Assembly (NCBI GenBank): GCA_015491205.1
Contig: WFWI01000125.1
Coordinates: 1 to 9,932 of the forward strand
From: Candidatus Microgenomates bacterium
GTDB taxonomy: Bacteria > Patescibacteriota > Microgenomatia > UBA1406 > GWC2-37-13
Direction: 5' to 3'
DNA: 9,932 bases
Made by a program: the position numbers and the translations under genes. Below, piece after piece: positions 1 through 7,581 of this stretch (its first letter is position 1; each line of letters begins with the position of its first letter). Under the pieces are notes generated by a model that ran no database searches, had not been told where the DNA came from, and saw nothing but the letters and a program-made list of their open reading frames with translations.

Positions 1-32
1 GTATAAAGATTCTTTTTATAAATTAAAAAAAA

Positions 33-38
33 TATATA
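33..38 (+). promoter_or_regulatory. Possible -10 box (TATATA) upstream of ftsQ
   Basis: TATATA ends 6 bases before the ftsQ ATG. This resembles the spacing at the clearer promoters in the window and would give a transcript starting at or next to the start codon. No convincing -35 is visible; the hexamer about 17 bases upstream is TTCTTT. The region is almost pure A+T, so such a box could arise by chance, and the window edge hides whether an upstream gene is co-transcribed. Confidence 0.25.
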
Positions 39-44
39 AGCAGG

Positions 45-782
45 ATGCATCCTCTCAAATTGTTTCAGAAATTTTTAAGGCGGTTTAATCGTTATTTAAG
101 GATTCTTTCTTTTTTAGGATTTTTTTTGTTTTTTTTGCTTCAAATCGTGAGACTTTTCTCAATTGAGAAAATTGAGGTAAAAGGAAGTGCCGATCGTGAG
201 ATAATAGGATTAAAGGAGGCTTATGGGCAAAATATTTTTGTTTTTGATACGGATAAGTTTAAGAATAGGATTAAGCTCTTGAATTCGTATATTAAAAGAG
301 TTGAGGTTTATAAAGAGTATCCTGATAGGTTGAGGGTTGAAGTTTCTTATCGCAGGCCTCTGGGGTATTTAAAGGTTAATAAAGGATATTATCTTTTAGA
401 TGAAGAAGGAAGGATATTGGAAAGGTTGAGGAAACAAGAGGTGGAGTTACCTATTATAAATTTCTATCAACGATTTAACTTTGATGACTTTTTGCCTGGA
501 GAGTTCTTAGAATATACAGAGCTTTCTTATAGTTTAAAGATTTTAGAATTGTTGGATGGGTTAGGGTTGAGAGCAAATGGGGTTGATATTTTACGGGGAG
601 ATATGATACGATTTAATTTAAAAGAGAATGACTTTAGAGTAAACGTAATTTATGCTACTGTAGAGAAAGAAATAGATAAGCAGATGTGGGAATTGAAGGA
701 GATTTTCAGGTACATTAAAATATCTGGTAAGAAGGCGAGCGAAGTAGACTTGAGATTTAAAAGGCCAATTTTGAGAAGATGA
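45..782 (+). CDS. ftsQ: Cell division protein FtsQ/DivIB (POTRA domain)
   Basis: FtsQ is a bitopic membrane protein that links the cytoplasmic Z-ring to the periplasmic septal wall machinery. The 245-residue product fits the family: a basic cytoplasmic N-terminus (residues 1-19, many K/R), one hydrophobic segment at about 20-38, a POTRA domain starting at IEKIEVKGS (40-48) and ending near RRPLGYL (103-109), then the FtsQ-type follow-on with YYLLDEEGRIL (115-125). Sequence conservation in this family is weak, so position directly before ftsA and ftsZ adds much of the certainty. The ATG at 45 is the only ATG start available, because an in-frame stop lies at 24-26. No good Shine-Dalgarno precedes it. 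It ends with TGA, one base before ftsA. The neighbours usually upstream in division clusters (mur genes) would lie outside the window. Confidence 0.9.
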   Translation: MHPLKLFQKFLRRFNRYLRILSFLGFFLFFLLQIVRLFSIEKIEVKGSADREIIGLKEAYGQNIFVFDTDKFKNRIKLLNSYIKRVEVYKEYPDRLRVEVSYRRPLGYLKVNKGYYLLDEEGRILERLRKQEVELPIINFYQRFNFDDFLPGEFLEYTELSYSLKILELLDGLGLRANGVDILRGDMIRFNLKENDFRVNVIYATVEKEIDKQMWELKEIFRYIKISGKKASEVDLRFKRPILRR

Positions 783-783
783 T

Positions 784-2079
784 ATGGCAGATAAATTAAT
801 TTGTAGCATTGATATTGGCAGTAGTAAGATTACTGCTTTGGTTGCTTCCTTTGATGAAAAAAAGGAAGGTGTGAGAGTTATTGGGTATGACAAGGTTGAG
901 TCTTCAGGAGTAAAAAAAGGTTTAGTAGTTGATATAGATAAAGCTGCAGGAAGTTTAGAGGAGTGTATCATAAAAGCTGAGAGGATGTCGGGTAGGAAGA
1001 TTGATAAGGCTTATGTTACAGTAGGAGGTCCCCATATTTCTTCTTTAAACTCTCATGGCGTTGTAGCTGTCTCAGATCCAGAAGGTGAGATTACGGAGGA
1101 AGATGTATTGCGTGTAATTGAAGCTGCAAAGGCAATATCCCTATCAGGAAGTAGAGAGATGATTGAAATTTTGCCTAGGGAGTATATAGTTAATGGCCAG
1201 CCTGGTATAACCAACCCTGTTGGTATGAGTGGAGTAAGATTGGAGGTGGAAACGCATATTATTACTGCCTCATCAACTAGCCTTAAAAACATTGAAAGAG
1301 TTTTATCTCAAGTGGGAATTGAGAATTTGGGTTTTGTTTACTCTGGCCTTGCATCCGCTGAGGCAGTCTTAACTGAAACAGAAAAAGAATTAGGGGTTTT
1401 GGTGGTTGATATAGGAGGTGGGAAAACAGATCTTTGTATGTTTGTAGAAGGAGCTGTAGCTTATTCAGCTTCTTTACCAATAGGAGCAAAAAATATCACC
1501 AATGATATAGCAGTGGGATTGCGGATTTCCCTTGCGTCAGCTGAGAAATTAAAGCTCTACTTGAGCCAGAAGTATAAGAATAAGCTAGTTTTTTCTTCAA
1601 AAGGAAACGAGAAAAAGCGAAATATTAAGGATGAGGTAATAGATTCAGTAAAGCTTGGTATACCAGAAAGGATAGAGGGAGTGAAGGTCAGGCATGTGAT
1701 GGGAGAGATTATCTTGCCAAGGTATGAGGAGGTATTTTCTCTAATTGGAGAAGAGATAGAGAAAAGCGGGTTTGCCGAAAGAATTCCTTCGGGCTTGGTT
1801 CTTACAGGCGGAGGCGCTTTAAGTCCAGCAATTGAAGAAGTTGGCAGAAGGGTTTTAGGCTTGCCAATTAGGATTGGAGAGCCAAAAGGAGTAAGTGGGC
1901 TTATTGAAGAAGTTTCAACTCCTGAATTTGCCTCTGCAATTGGATTGATTTTATATGTAAAAGAGAATATAATGAAGGAAAGCTTGGAGGCAAAAAATTT
2001 TGATAGAATTTTAAGGAACTTATCATTTGGTAGTTATTTAAGGAAGTTTAGAGAGTTTATAAAACAGTACATTCCATAA
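784..2079 (+). CDS. ftsA: Cell division protein FtsA (actin-like Z-ring anchor)
   Basis: FtsA is an actin-fold ATPase that tethers FtsZ filaments to the inner face of the membrane and recruits later division proteins. All expected parts are visible in 431 residues: phosphate-1 motif SIDIGSSK (8-15), the FtsA-specific 1C (SHS2) region at about 84-165, phosphate-2 motif VVDIGGGKTD (207-216), and adenosine motif LTGGGA (340-345). A C-terminal amphipathic tail (about residues 412-431, LRKFREFIKQYIP) matches the membrane-targeting helix of the family. The length is typical. The ATG lies one base after the ftsQ TGA; a weak purine stretch, GAGAAG at 773-778, could act as ribosome binding site. Its stop is one base before ftsZ, so ftsQ, ftsA and ftsZ are almost certainly one transcript. 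Confidence 0.97.
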   Translation: MADKLICSIDIGSSKITALVASFDEKKEGVRVIGYDKVESSGVKKGLVVDIDKAAGSLEECIIKAERMSGRKIDKAYVTVGGPHISSLNSHGVVAVSDPEGEITEEDVLRVIEAAKAISLSGSREMIEILPREYIVNGQPGITNPVGMSGVRLEVETHIITASSTSLKNIERVLSQVGIENLGFVYSGLASAEAVLTETEKELGVLVVDIGGGKTDLCMFVEGAVAYSASLPIGAKNITNDIAVGLRISLASAEKLKLYLSQKYKNKLVFSSKGNEKKRNIKDEVIDSVKLGIPERIEGVKVRHVMGEIILPRYEEVFSLIGEEIEKSGFAERIPSGLVLTGGGALSPAIEEVGRRVLGLPIRIGEPKGVSGLIEEVSTPEFASAIGLILYVKENIMKESLEAKNFDRILRNLSFGSYLRKFREFIKQYIP

Positions 2080-2080
2080 A

Positions 2081-3208
2081 ATGTTAATAAAACCTAAAGC
2101 AGGACAGCCAGCAAAGATATATGTTATTGGAGTAGGAGGAGGAGGAGGAAATGCAGTTTCTTCGATGATAGAGGAAGGAGGAATAACCGGTGTTGACTTT
2201 ATAGCTATAAATACAGATGCCCAAGCTTTATTGTCTAATAAAGCGAATATTAAAGTCCAGATAGGTGAGAACTTAACTAAAGGTTTAGGCTCTGGTGGAG
2301 ATCCAGAGGTTGGAAAAAAAGCAGCTGAAGAGTCAGTTGAAAAAATAAAAGAAGAAATCCAAGGAGCTGATATGGTTTTTATTACTTGTGGAATGGGAGG
2401 TGGTACAGGTACAGGAGCCTCACCTATAATTGCCCGCCTTGCTAAAGAGATGGGAATTTTAACTGTGGCAGTCGTTACTAAGCCTTTTGAATTTGAGGGA
2501 AGGCGAAGGATGGCGGTGGCTGAGGAAGGAATAGAAAGTTTAAAGGAGGTGGTGGATACTTTGATTGTTGTTCCAAACCAAAGAGTTTTGCAAATAGTAG
2601 AGAAAAACACGTCCATCTTAGATGCTTTTAGAAAAATAGATAGTGTGCTTCATCAGGGAGTAAAAGGCATAGCTGAGTTAGTAACTATTCCTGGTCTTAT
2701 TAATGTTGATTTTGCAGATGTTAGGTCCATTATGCAAGATGCAGGTACAGCACTTATGGGCATGGGTACGGGTTCAGGTGAAAAGAGAGCTGTCTCAGCA
2801 GTAAAAGAAGCAATATCTTCACCTCTTATTGATGTATCGATTGAAGGCGCAAAAGGCGTGCTCTTTAACATTATAGGAGGTCCTGATCTATCTATGGTGG
2901 AGGTGGATGAAGCAGCTTCAATTGTAGCAAAGACTGTAAGCCCAGAGGCAAATATTATATTTGGAGCTGTCATTGATGAAAACATGGTAGATCAGGTAAA
3001 AGTGACACTGATTGCTACTAGATTTGAAACTTCACCTTTTAAAACCTTTAAATTTTCAAAAAGCAGTTCTACTTTAGCAGAGGATAAAGAAGAAAAGAGG
3101 GGAGAAAAAGAGCTAGAAGTTAAGCAGGGAGCAGAGGATGAAGATGAACTTATTATTGAATCTGAATTTGATGTGCCAGCTTTTTTGAGAAGGAAGAATT
3201 CTTCGTGA
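2081..3208 (+). CDS. ftsZ: Cell division protein FtsZ (tubulin-like GTPase)
   Basis: FtsZ polymerises in a GTP-dependent way into the cytoplasmic Z-ring. The 375-residue protein has the glycine-rich nucleotide-binding start GVGGGGGNAV (17-26), the tubulin signature GGGTGTG (106-112), and the T7 synergy loop NVDFADV (208-214) with both catalytic acids (D210, D213), so an active GTPase is expected. After the globular core comes a short, highly charged linker (about 328-363) and the conserved C-terminal peptide DVPAFLRRK (364-372), which binds FtsA and other partners; its presence also shows that the TGA at 3206-3208 is the true end. The ATG is one base after the ftsA stop and has no Shine-Dalgarno (the preceding bases are CATTCCATAAA), suggesting translation coupled to ftsA. 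Confidence 0.98.
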   Translation: MLIKPKAGQPAKIYVIGVGGGGGNAVSSMIEEGGITGVDFIAINTDAQALLSNKANIKVQIGENLTKGLGSGGDPEVGKKAAEESVEKIKEEIQGADMVFITCGMGGGTGTGASPIIARLAKEMGILTVAVVTKPFEFEGRRRMAVAEEGIESLKEVVDTLIVVPNQRVLQIVEKNTSILDAFRKIDSVLHQGVKGIAELVTIPGLINVDFADVRSIMQDAGTALMGMGTGSGEKRAVSAVKEAISSPLIDVSIEGAKGVLFNIIGGPDLSMVEVDEAASIVAKTVSPEANIIFGAVIDENMVDQVKVTLIATRFETSPFKTFKFSKSSSTLAEDKEEKRGEKELEVKQGAEDEDELIIESEFDVPAFLRRKNSS

Positions 3209-3215
3209 AATTTAG

Positions 3216-3221
3216 TATAAT
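3216..3221 (+). promoter_or_regulatory. -10 box (TATAAT) for ileS, leaderless spacing
   Basis: A perfect TATAAT lies in the 22-base gap between ftsZ and ileS and ends 9 bases before the ileS ATG. Transcription would start about 7 bases after the box, at or within 3 bases of the start codon, leaving no room for a Shine-Dalgarno. The -35 position (about 3193-3198, GAAGAA) is poor. The preceding GAAATTT overlaps the ftsZ stop and resembles the sequence before the rplU box. The TSS is inferred, not observed. Confidence 0.6.
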
Positions 3222-3230
3222 ACAAAGATT

Positions 3231-6188
3231 ATGATGAGAAAGCCTTCTTCAAAGGTTGATTTTTCTGAACTAGAAAGAAAGTGGTTGAAATATTGGTATG
3301 AGAAAGGAATAGTAGACAAATATTTAAAAAAGAACAGGAATAGTAAAAAATACTTTTCTTTCCTTGATGGACCAATAACTGCTAACAACCCAATGGGGGT
3401 TCATCATGCTTGGGGTAGGACTTATAAGGATCTTTGGCAAAAGTTTTACAACCTTTTGGGTTATGCCCAGCGTTTTCACAATGGTTTTGACTGTCAAGGA
3501 CTTTGGGTTGAGGTTGAGGTTGAAAAGGAGCTTGGTATAAAAAATAAACGTGAGATTGAAAATTTAGTTCCAGGGGATAAAACTGCCTCAATTGCCAAGT
3601 TTGTTCAGCTTTGTAAGGAAAGAGTATACAAATTTGCCAAAATTCAAACTGAGCAGTCAAAAAGACTTGGGTATTTTATGGACTGGGAAAACTCTTACTT
3701 TACAATGAGCGATGAGAACAACTATATGATTTGGTACTTCTTAAAGGTTTGTTGGCAAAATGGCTGGATTTACAAAGGTCATGATGTTGTTCCTTGGTGT
3801 CCGCGTTGTCAAACAGCTATATCTCAGCACGAAATTTTGACGGAAGATTACAAGGAGATTACGCATGAGACTGTATTCTTCAAGCTTCCTGTAAAAGGTA
3901 GAGACTTTTCTTTGGTCGCCTGGACAACTACGCCTTGGACAATACCGGGTAATGTAGCTTTAGCTGTAAATCCAGAATTTGCCTATGCAGTTTACAAAAA
4001 TAAAAAAACTGGTGAAAAAGTTGTAATTTTGGATTCTAAGGAAGTAAAAGAGGATGAGGAGGCAAAAAAATTTATTGATAATATTTTGGATGAAAGTTGG
4101 GAAAAAGTTAAACAGATTAAGGGAAAAGATTTGATTGGGCTTTATTATGAAGGCCCCTTTGACTTTTTGCCAAGGGTTAGGGAAGCTAAGGAGGAGAATC
4201 CGGAGAAGTTCCACATTGTTGTTGCAGCAGAAGATTTGGTTGTAGCAAATAAAGGAACAGGTATTCTTCATGTAGCAACTGGAGCTGGAGAAGAAGACTT
4301 CAAAGTTGGTAAGGAGCTTGGCCTTCCAGTAATAAACCTTATTGATGACGAGGCTAACTATCTTCCTGGCATGGGAGAGTTTTCTGGTAAAAACGCCAAG
4401 GCTCAACCAGAACTTATTGTTGATTTTCTTAGAGAATATAAGGGAGGAAGGTATCTTTTAAAGACAATGCCTTTTACCCATCGTTATCCTGTTTGCTGGC
4501 GGTGTAAAGCAGAGCTTGTTTGGAAGGTGGCAGATGAGTGGTATATAGCGATGGATAAGCCTGGAAAGGACGGCAGGACATTAAGGGAGAGGATGAAAGA
4601 GGTTGCTAAAAAGATCCGCTGGATTCCAGAGTTTGGATTGGACCGCGAGCTTGATTGGCTTTCCAACATGAAGGATTGGTTAATAAGTAAAAAGAATAGA
4701 TATTGGGGGTTATCTCTTCCAATTTGGGAGTGTAAAAAGTGTGGTAATTTTGAGGTGATGGGAGGAAAGGAGGAGTTAAAAAATCGTGCTGTTGAGGGTT
4801 GGGAGAGGTTTGAAGGGCACTCTCCCCACAAGCCATACATTGATTTTGTGAAAATTGCTTGTAGTAAATGTGGTGCTAAAATGTCAAGAATTGGTGATGT
4901 AGGTAATCCTTGGCTTGATGCTGGAATAGTACCATTTTCTACTATAAAAAAGGATAACAAAGGAGAGCCTTTGTATCTTACTAATCGAAAGGAATGGAAA
5001 AAATGGTTTCCAGCAGATTTTATAACTGAATCCTTTCCCGGTCAGTTTAAAAACTGGTTTTATGCCTTAATTGCAATGTCTACAGTTTTAGAAGATACAA
5101 ATCCATATAAGACTGTACTTGGGTTTGGGACTCTTCTTGGAGAGGATGGTAGACCAATGCATAAAAGCTGGGGCAATGCAATTGAGTTTAACGAAGGTGC
5201 CGAAAAAATTGGTGCTGATGTAATGCGCTGGATGTATTTAAGACATAACCCAGCTGATAACCTTTTGTTTGGCTACAAGCGAGCTGATGAGGTTAAAAGA
5301 TTGTTTTACTTTAAACTTTGGAACATTTATGTGTACTTTGTTACCTATGTATTATTGGATAAAATAAAGGAAGAGGATTATAAGAAGCTTAATTGGAAGG
5401 AGTTATCTCCTCTTGACAAATGGATAGTTTTGCGTTTGAAAAAGACAGCTGAGTTTGTAAAAGAAAGGCTTGAGGATTATGATCCTCAAAAAGCTTCTTT
5501 GGCAATTGAAGAGTTGGTTGAGGATGTTTCTAATTGGTTTATTCGTTTAAGTAGAGAAAGAGTTTGGGTCAATTCAGAAAACAAAAAGGATAAAAAGAGT
5601 TTTTATAGCGCTTTTTATTATGTCTTGAAAAACTTAAGCGTAATTCTTTCTCCTTTTTTACCATTTATAACCGAGGAGATATATACAAATTTAACAGGTG
5701 AAGAATCAGTTCATTTGGCATTTTGGCCTGAGTTTAAAGAGGTAAGGTATGATGGGGATTTAGAGTCTAAGTTTTCCTTAGTAAAGGATGTAATCGAGTC
5801 AGGAAGGAGAAGACGGAAGGAGCTTGGAATAAAATTAAGACAGCCGTTAAAGGAGGCTAAGGTTTTTGCACCGGAGTTTCCTGCAGAATTTGAGGAAGTT
5901 GTTAGACGTGAACTTAATGTCAAAAAACTTATTGTTGAGAAAGGAGAAAATATAAACGTAGAGTATGATGCAGAAATAGATGATCAGTTGAAACTAGAGG
6001 GTGAGGTCAGAGAGTTTATAAGAAGAGTTCAAATTGAAAGGAAAAAATTAGGTCTACAACCTGAGGAGGAAGTTGAGGTTGTTATTCCTGAAAGATTTAG
6101 GTCTTGGCAGAATGAGATAGTCCAAAAAGTATTGGCAAGAAAATTAGATTTTAGCTCTGAAGAGAAAATTTTAGTAAAGAAGGTCTAA
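3231..6188 (+). CDS. ileS: Isoleucyl-tRNA synthetase, variant-motif clade
   Basis: This class I synthetase attaches isoleucine to tRNA-Ile in the cytoplasm. The 985-residue protein has the Rossmann catalytic core split by a CP1 editing domain containing TTTPWT (232-237) and a GEEDF segment that holds the conserved editing aspartate. It also has an anticodon-binding helical region towards the C-terminus. Cysteine pairs at WCPRC (189-193), CWRC (422-425), CKKC (501-504) and CSKC (544-547) suggest zinc sites. The two class I signatures deviate: the HIGH position reads GVHH (56-59, inside NPMGVHHAWG) and the KMSKS position reads PMHKS (642-646). I recall such variants from CPR and Chloroflexi IleRS-like proteins. 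Two tandem ATGs (3231 and 3234) are possible starts. IleRS is preferred over ValRS or LeuRS on overall resemblance; assignment by eye is good but not absolute. Confidence 0.93.
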   Translation: MMRKPSSKVDFSELERKWLKYWYEKGIVDKYLKKNRNSKKYFSFLDGPITANNPMGVHHAWGRTYKDLWQKFYNLLGYAQRFHNGFDCQGLWVEVEVEKELGIKNKREIENLVPGDKTASIAKFVQLCKERVYKFAKIQTEQSKRLGYFMDWENSYFTMSDENNYMIWYFLKVCWQNGWIYKGHDVVPWCPRCQTAISQHEILTEDYKEITHETVFFKLPVKGRDFSLVAWTTTPWTIPGNVALAVNPEFAYAVYKNKKTGEKVVILDSKEVKEDEEAKKFIDNILDESWEKVKQIKGKDLIGLYYEGPFDFLPRVREAKEENPEKFHIVVAAEDLVVANKGTGILHVATGAGEEDFKVGKELGLPVINLIDDEANYLPGMGEFSGKNAKAQPELIVDFLREYKGGRYLLKTMPFTHRYPVCWRCKAELVWKVADEWYIAMDKPGKDGRTLRERMKEVAKKIRWIPEFGLDRELDWLSNMKDWLISKKNRYWGLSLPIWECKKCGNFEVMGGKEELKNRAVEGWERFEGHSPHKPYIDFVKIACSKCGAKMSRIGDVGNPWLDAGIVPFSTIKKDNKGEPLYLTNRKEWKKWFPADFITESFPGQFKNWFYALIAMSTVLEDTNPYKTVLGFGTLLGEDGRPMHKSWGNAIEFNEGAEKIGADVMRWMYLRHNPADNLLFGYKRADEVKRLFYFKLWNIYVYFVTYVLLDKIKEEDYKKLNWKELSPLDKWIVLRLKKTAEFVKERLEDYDPQKASLAIEELVEDVSNWFIRLSRERVWVNSENKKDKKSFYSAFYYVLKNLSVILSPFLPFITEEIYTNLTGEESVHLAFWPEFKEVRYDGDLESKFSLVKDVIESGRRRRKELGIKLRQPLKEAKVFAPEFPAEFEEVVRRELNVKKLIVEKGENINVEYDAEIDDQLKLEGEVREFIRRVQIERKKLGLQPEEEVEVVIPERFRSWQNEIVQKVLARKLDFSSEEKILVKKV
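6178..6183 (+). promoter_or_regulatory. Shine-Dalgarno for the SEDS gene
   Basis: AGAAGG (5 of 6 matches to AGGAGG) lies inside the end of ileS, with 6 bases to the ATG at 6190. It supports that start and shows that the ribosomes here do use Shine-Dalgarno pairing at some internal operon genes. Confidence 0.6.
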
Positions 6189-6189
6189 A

Positions 6190-7224
6190 ATGACGCTTTT
6201 TTTTATCTCAAGTTTTATCGCTTTTTTGGGTCTTTTAAACCTTTTTGGGATAGGAGGAGAATTGGCCTTGCGGCAAGGCACTTCGCTTATTTTAGCTGTT
6301 GTAGGTTACTTCTCTGCAAGAGTTGTGAAAAAAACTTTTTTTTACCTTTTAAACTATCTTTTTTATTTTTTATTTTTGCTAAATCTTTACCTCTTGTTTT
6401 TTGGTGAAGAGATTAAAGGTGCTAAACGCTGGATTAAATTTTTTGGTTTCACCCTTCAACCTTCTGAACTGTTTTTAATAGTTTTTATCTTCTTTTTAGC
6501 TAAGGTTCTAACAGAAAGATATGCTCGGGTTTTTGATCTATGGGTTTTTATAAAGAGCTTTGGGTTTGCTTTGTTAAGTTTTTTTGTGGTTTACCTTCAG
6601 CCTGATTTAGCAACCTCTTTAGAGTTTTTGTTTGTTTACATTGTACTTTTAATTTTTAGCCCATTGGACAAAAAATATTTTTACTATCTTTTGATTGCAG
6701 GTTTTATAATTGCACCAATTTTTTGGCTTAGCTTAAAGCCATATCAAAAGGAAAGGATAACTGCTTTTTTAAAAAAAACTGCGGAAGTAGAGAAAGTGAA
6801 TTATAATATGAGACAGGCAGAGATTTCCATTGGGGCAGGAGGTATTTTTGGACAAGGTTTAGGAAGAGCTAGTCAAGTGAGATTAGCATTTTTACCCGAG
6901 AAACATACTGATTTTGCTTTTGCTTCTTTTGTATCTCAAACCGGATTTCTTGGTGGGAGTTTTTTGCTTCTTTTATATATTCTTTTGCTTTACAAACTGG
7001 GAAAACAGCCTTTTCTTGAATTTGTGTTTCAAAAGAAGATTTCTTTTGCTTCACTGGTAAGAATAGGCTTGGCGGCTCATGTCTTTTACAGAGTATTTGT
7101 TAACATTGGTATGAACTTAGGTGTTTTGCCAATTGCTGGTGTGCCACTTATTCTTTTTTCCTTTGGGGGGTCTTCGTTATTAGCTTTTTATTTTGGACTA
7201 GGTGTGGTAGAAGAGGATTCTTAA
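6190..7224 (+). CDS. rodA: SEDS-family peptidoglycan glycosyltransferase (RodA/FtsW)
   Basis: SEDS proteins are polytopic membrane enzymes that polymerise glycan strands from lipid II, working with a class B penicillin-binding protein. The 344-residue product has about ten hydrophobic segments and the family motifs: KRWIKFFGFTLQPSE (79-93), QPDLAT (137-142; the glycine usual at the fifth position is Ala), the extracellular catalytic-loop motif FLPEKHTDF (234-242) with the conserved Asp at 241, and FGGSS (325-329). The segment NIGMNLGVLPIAGVPL reads more like RodA than FtsW, and the protein is short for FtsW. The division-gene neighbourhood would favour FtsW, so the paralogue choice is uncertain and a single SEDS protein might serve both roles. 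It starts one base after ileS and has a Shine-Dalgarno. No class B PBP gene is in the window. Confidence 0.9.
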   Translation: MTLFFISSFIAFLGLLNLFGIGGELALRQGTSLILAVVGYFSARVVKKTFFYLLNYLFYFLFLLNLYLLFFGEEIKGAKRWIKFFGFTLQPSELFLIVFIFFLAKVLTERYARVFDLWVFIKSFGFALLSFFVVYLQPDLATSLEFLFVYIVLLIFSPLDKKYFYYLLIAGFIIAPIFWLSLKPYQKERITAFLKKTAEVEKVNYNMRQAEISIGAGGIFGQGLGRASQVRLAFLPEKHTDFAFASFVSQTGFLGGSFLLLLYILLLYKLGKQPFLEFVFQKKISFASLVRIGLAAHVFYRVFVNIGMNLGVLPIAGVPLILFSFGGSSLLAFYFGLGVVEEDS

Positions 7225-7252
7225 ACTTCTTTTAATTTTTGAGAAATTTTTG

Positions 7253-7258
7253 TATAAT
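7253..7258 (+). promoter_or_regulatory. -10 box (TATAAT) for rplU-rpmA operon
   Basis: A perfect TATAAT in the 43-base gap after the SEDS gene ends 9 bases before the rplU ATG, the same distance as at ileS. The predicted start site lies within about 3 bases of the ATG, so the mRNA should be leaderless. The hexamer 17 bases upstream, TTTTAA (7230-7235), is a weak -35. An 11-base-spaced direct repeat of AATTTTTG (7234-7241 and 7245-7252) directly abuts the box. Confidence 0.6.
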
Positions 7259-7267
7259 TGAAGACCT

Positions 7268-7579
7268 ATGAGTAAAATAGCTGTTATTAAGACAGGAGGA
7301 AAACAATATTTGGTAAAAGAGGGTGATGTTTTATATGTAGAGAAGCTTCCGGTGGAAAAGGGGAAGAAGGTATCTTTTGAAACCTTGGCTATTTATGATG
7401 AAGGCTCAAAAAAAGCTGAGATAGGAAAGCCAATTTTAAAGACAAGAGTTGAAGCTGAGGTTTTAGAGCAGGTTAAAGGAGATAAGGTTAGAGTTGCGAG
7501 ATTTAAGGCAAAAGTAAGATATAGAAAGGTTAAAGGTCACAGACAGTTTTTGTCAAAAGTTAGAATTACTAAAATTTAA
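7268..7579 (+). CDS. rplU: 50S ribosomal protein L21
   Basis: L21 is a 23S rRNA-binding protein of the large subunit. The 103-residue product has the typical length and the family's opening AVIKTGGKQY (5-14) followed by VKEGDVLYVEKL, a middle segment RVEAEVLEQVKGDKVRVARFKAK, and the conserved basic C-terminal motif KGHRQ. It is the first gene of an rplU-rpmA operon, a widespread pairing. No Shine-Dalgarno precedes the ATG; the -10 box sits where one would be, so start selection is probably leaderless. It ends two bases before rpmA. Confidence 0.97.
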   Translation: MSKIAVIKTGGKQYLVKEGDVLYVEKLPVEKGKKVSFETLAIYDEGSKKAEIGKPILKTRVEAEVLEQVKGDKVRVARFKAKVRYRKVKGHRQFLSKVRITKI

Positions 7580-7581
7580 CC

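Noticed and set aside
2132..2150. GGA trinucleotide run in ftsZ as a possible phase-variable repeat
   Set aside because: It encodes the conserved glycine-rich GTP-binding loop of FtsZ, and trinucleotide changes would not shift the frame.
2038..2616. 192-residue open frame on the - strand across the ftsA/ftsZ junction
   Set aside because: It is the shadow of well-supported FtsZ and FtsA coding sequence; its Pro/Ser/Ala-rich translation mirrors the complement of FtsZ glycine and acidic codons, and it has no promoter or ribosome binding site.
3960..4960. Two long - strand open frames (148 and 158 residues) inside ileS
   Set aside because: Both lie wholly within conserved IleRS sequence, have no domain-like pattern or initiation signal, and are explained by low stop-codon frequency on the complement.
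6802..6807. TATAAT followed directly by an in-frame ATG inside the SEDS gene
   Set aside because: It lies in a conserved coding region, has no -35, and an internal start would remove most transmembrane segments; a chance match in AT-rich sequence.
7211..7224. Possible terminator hairpin (AAGA-GGAT-TCTT) at the end of the SEDS gene
   Set aside because: The stem is only 4 A/T-rich pairs and the following T-run is interrupted; too weak to call a terminator.
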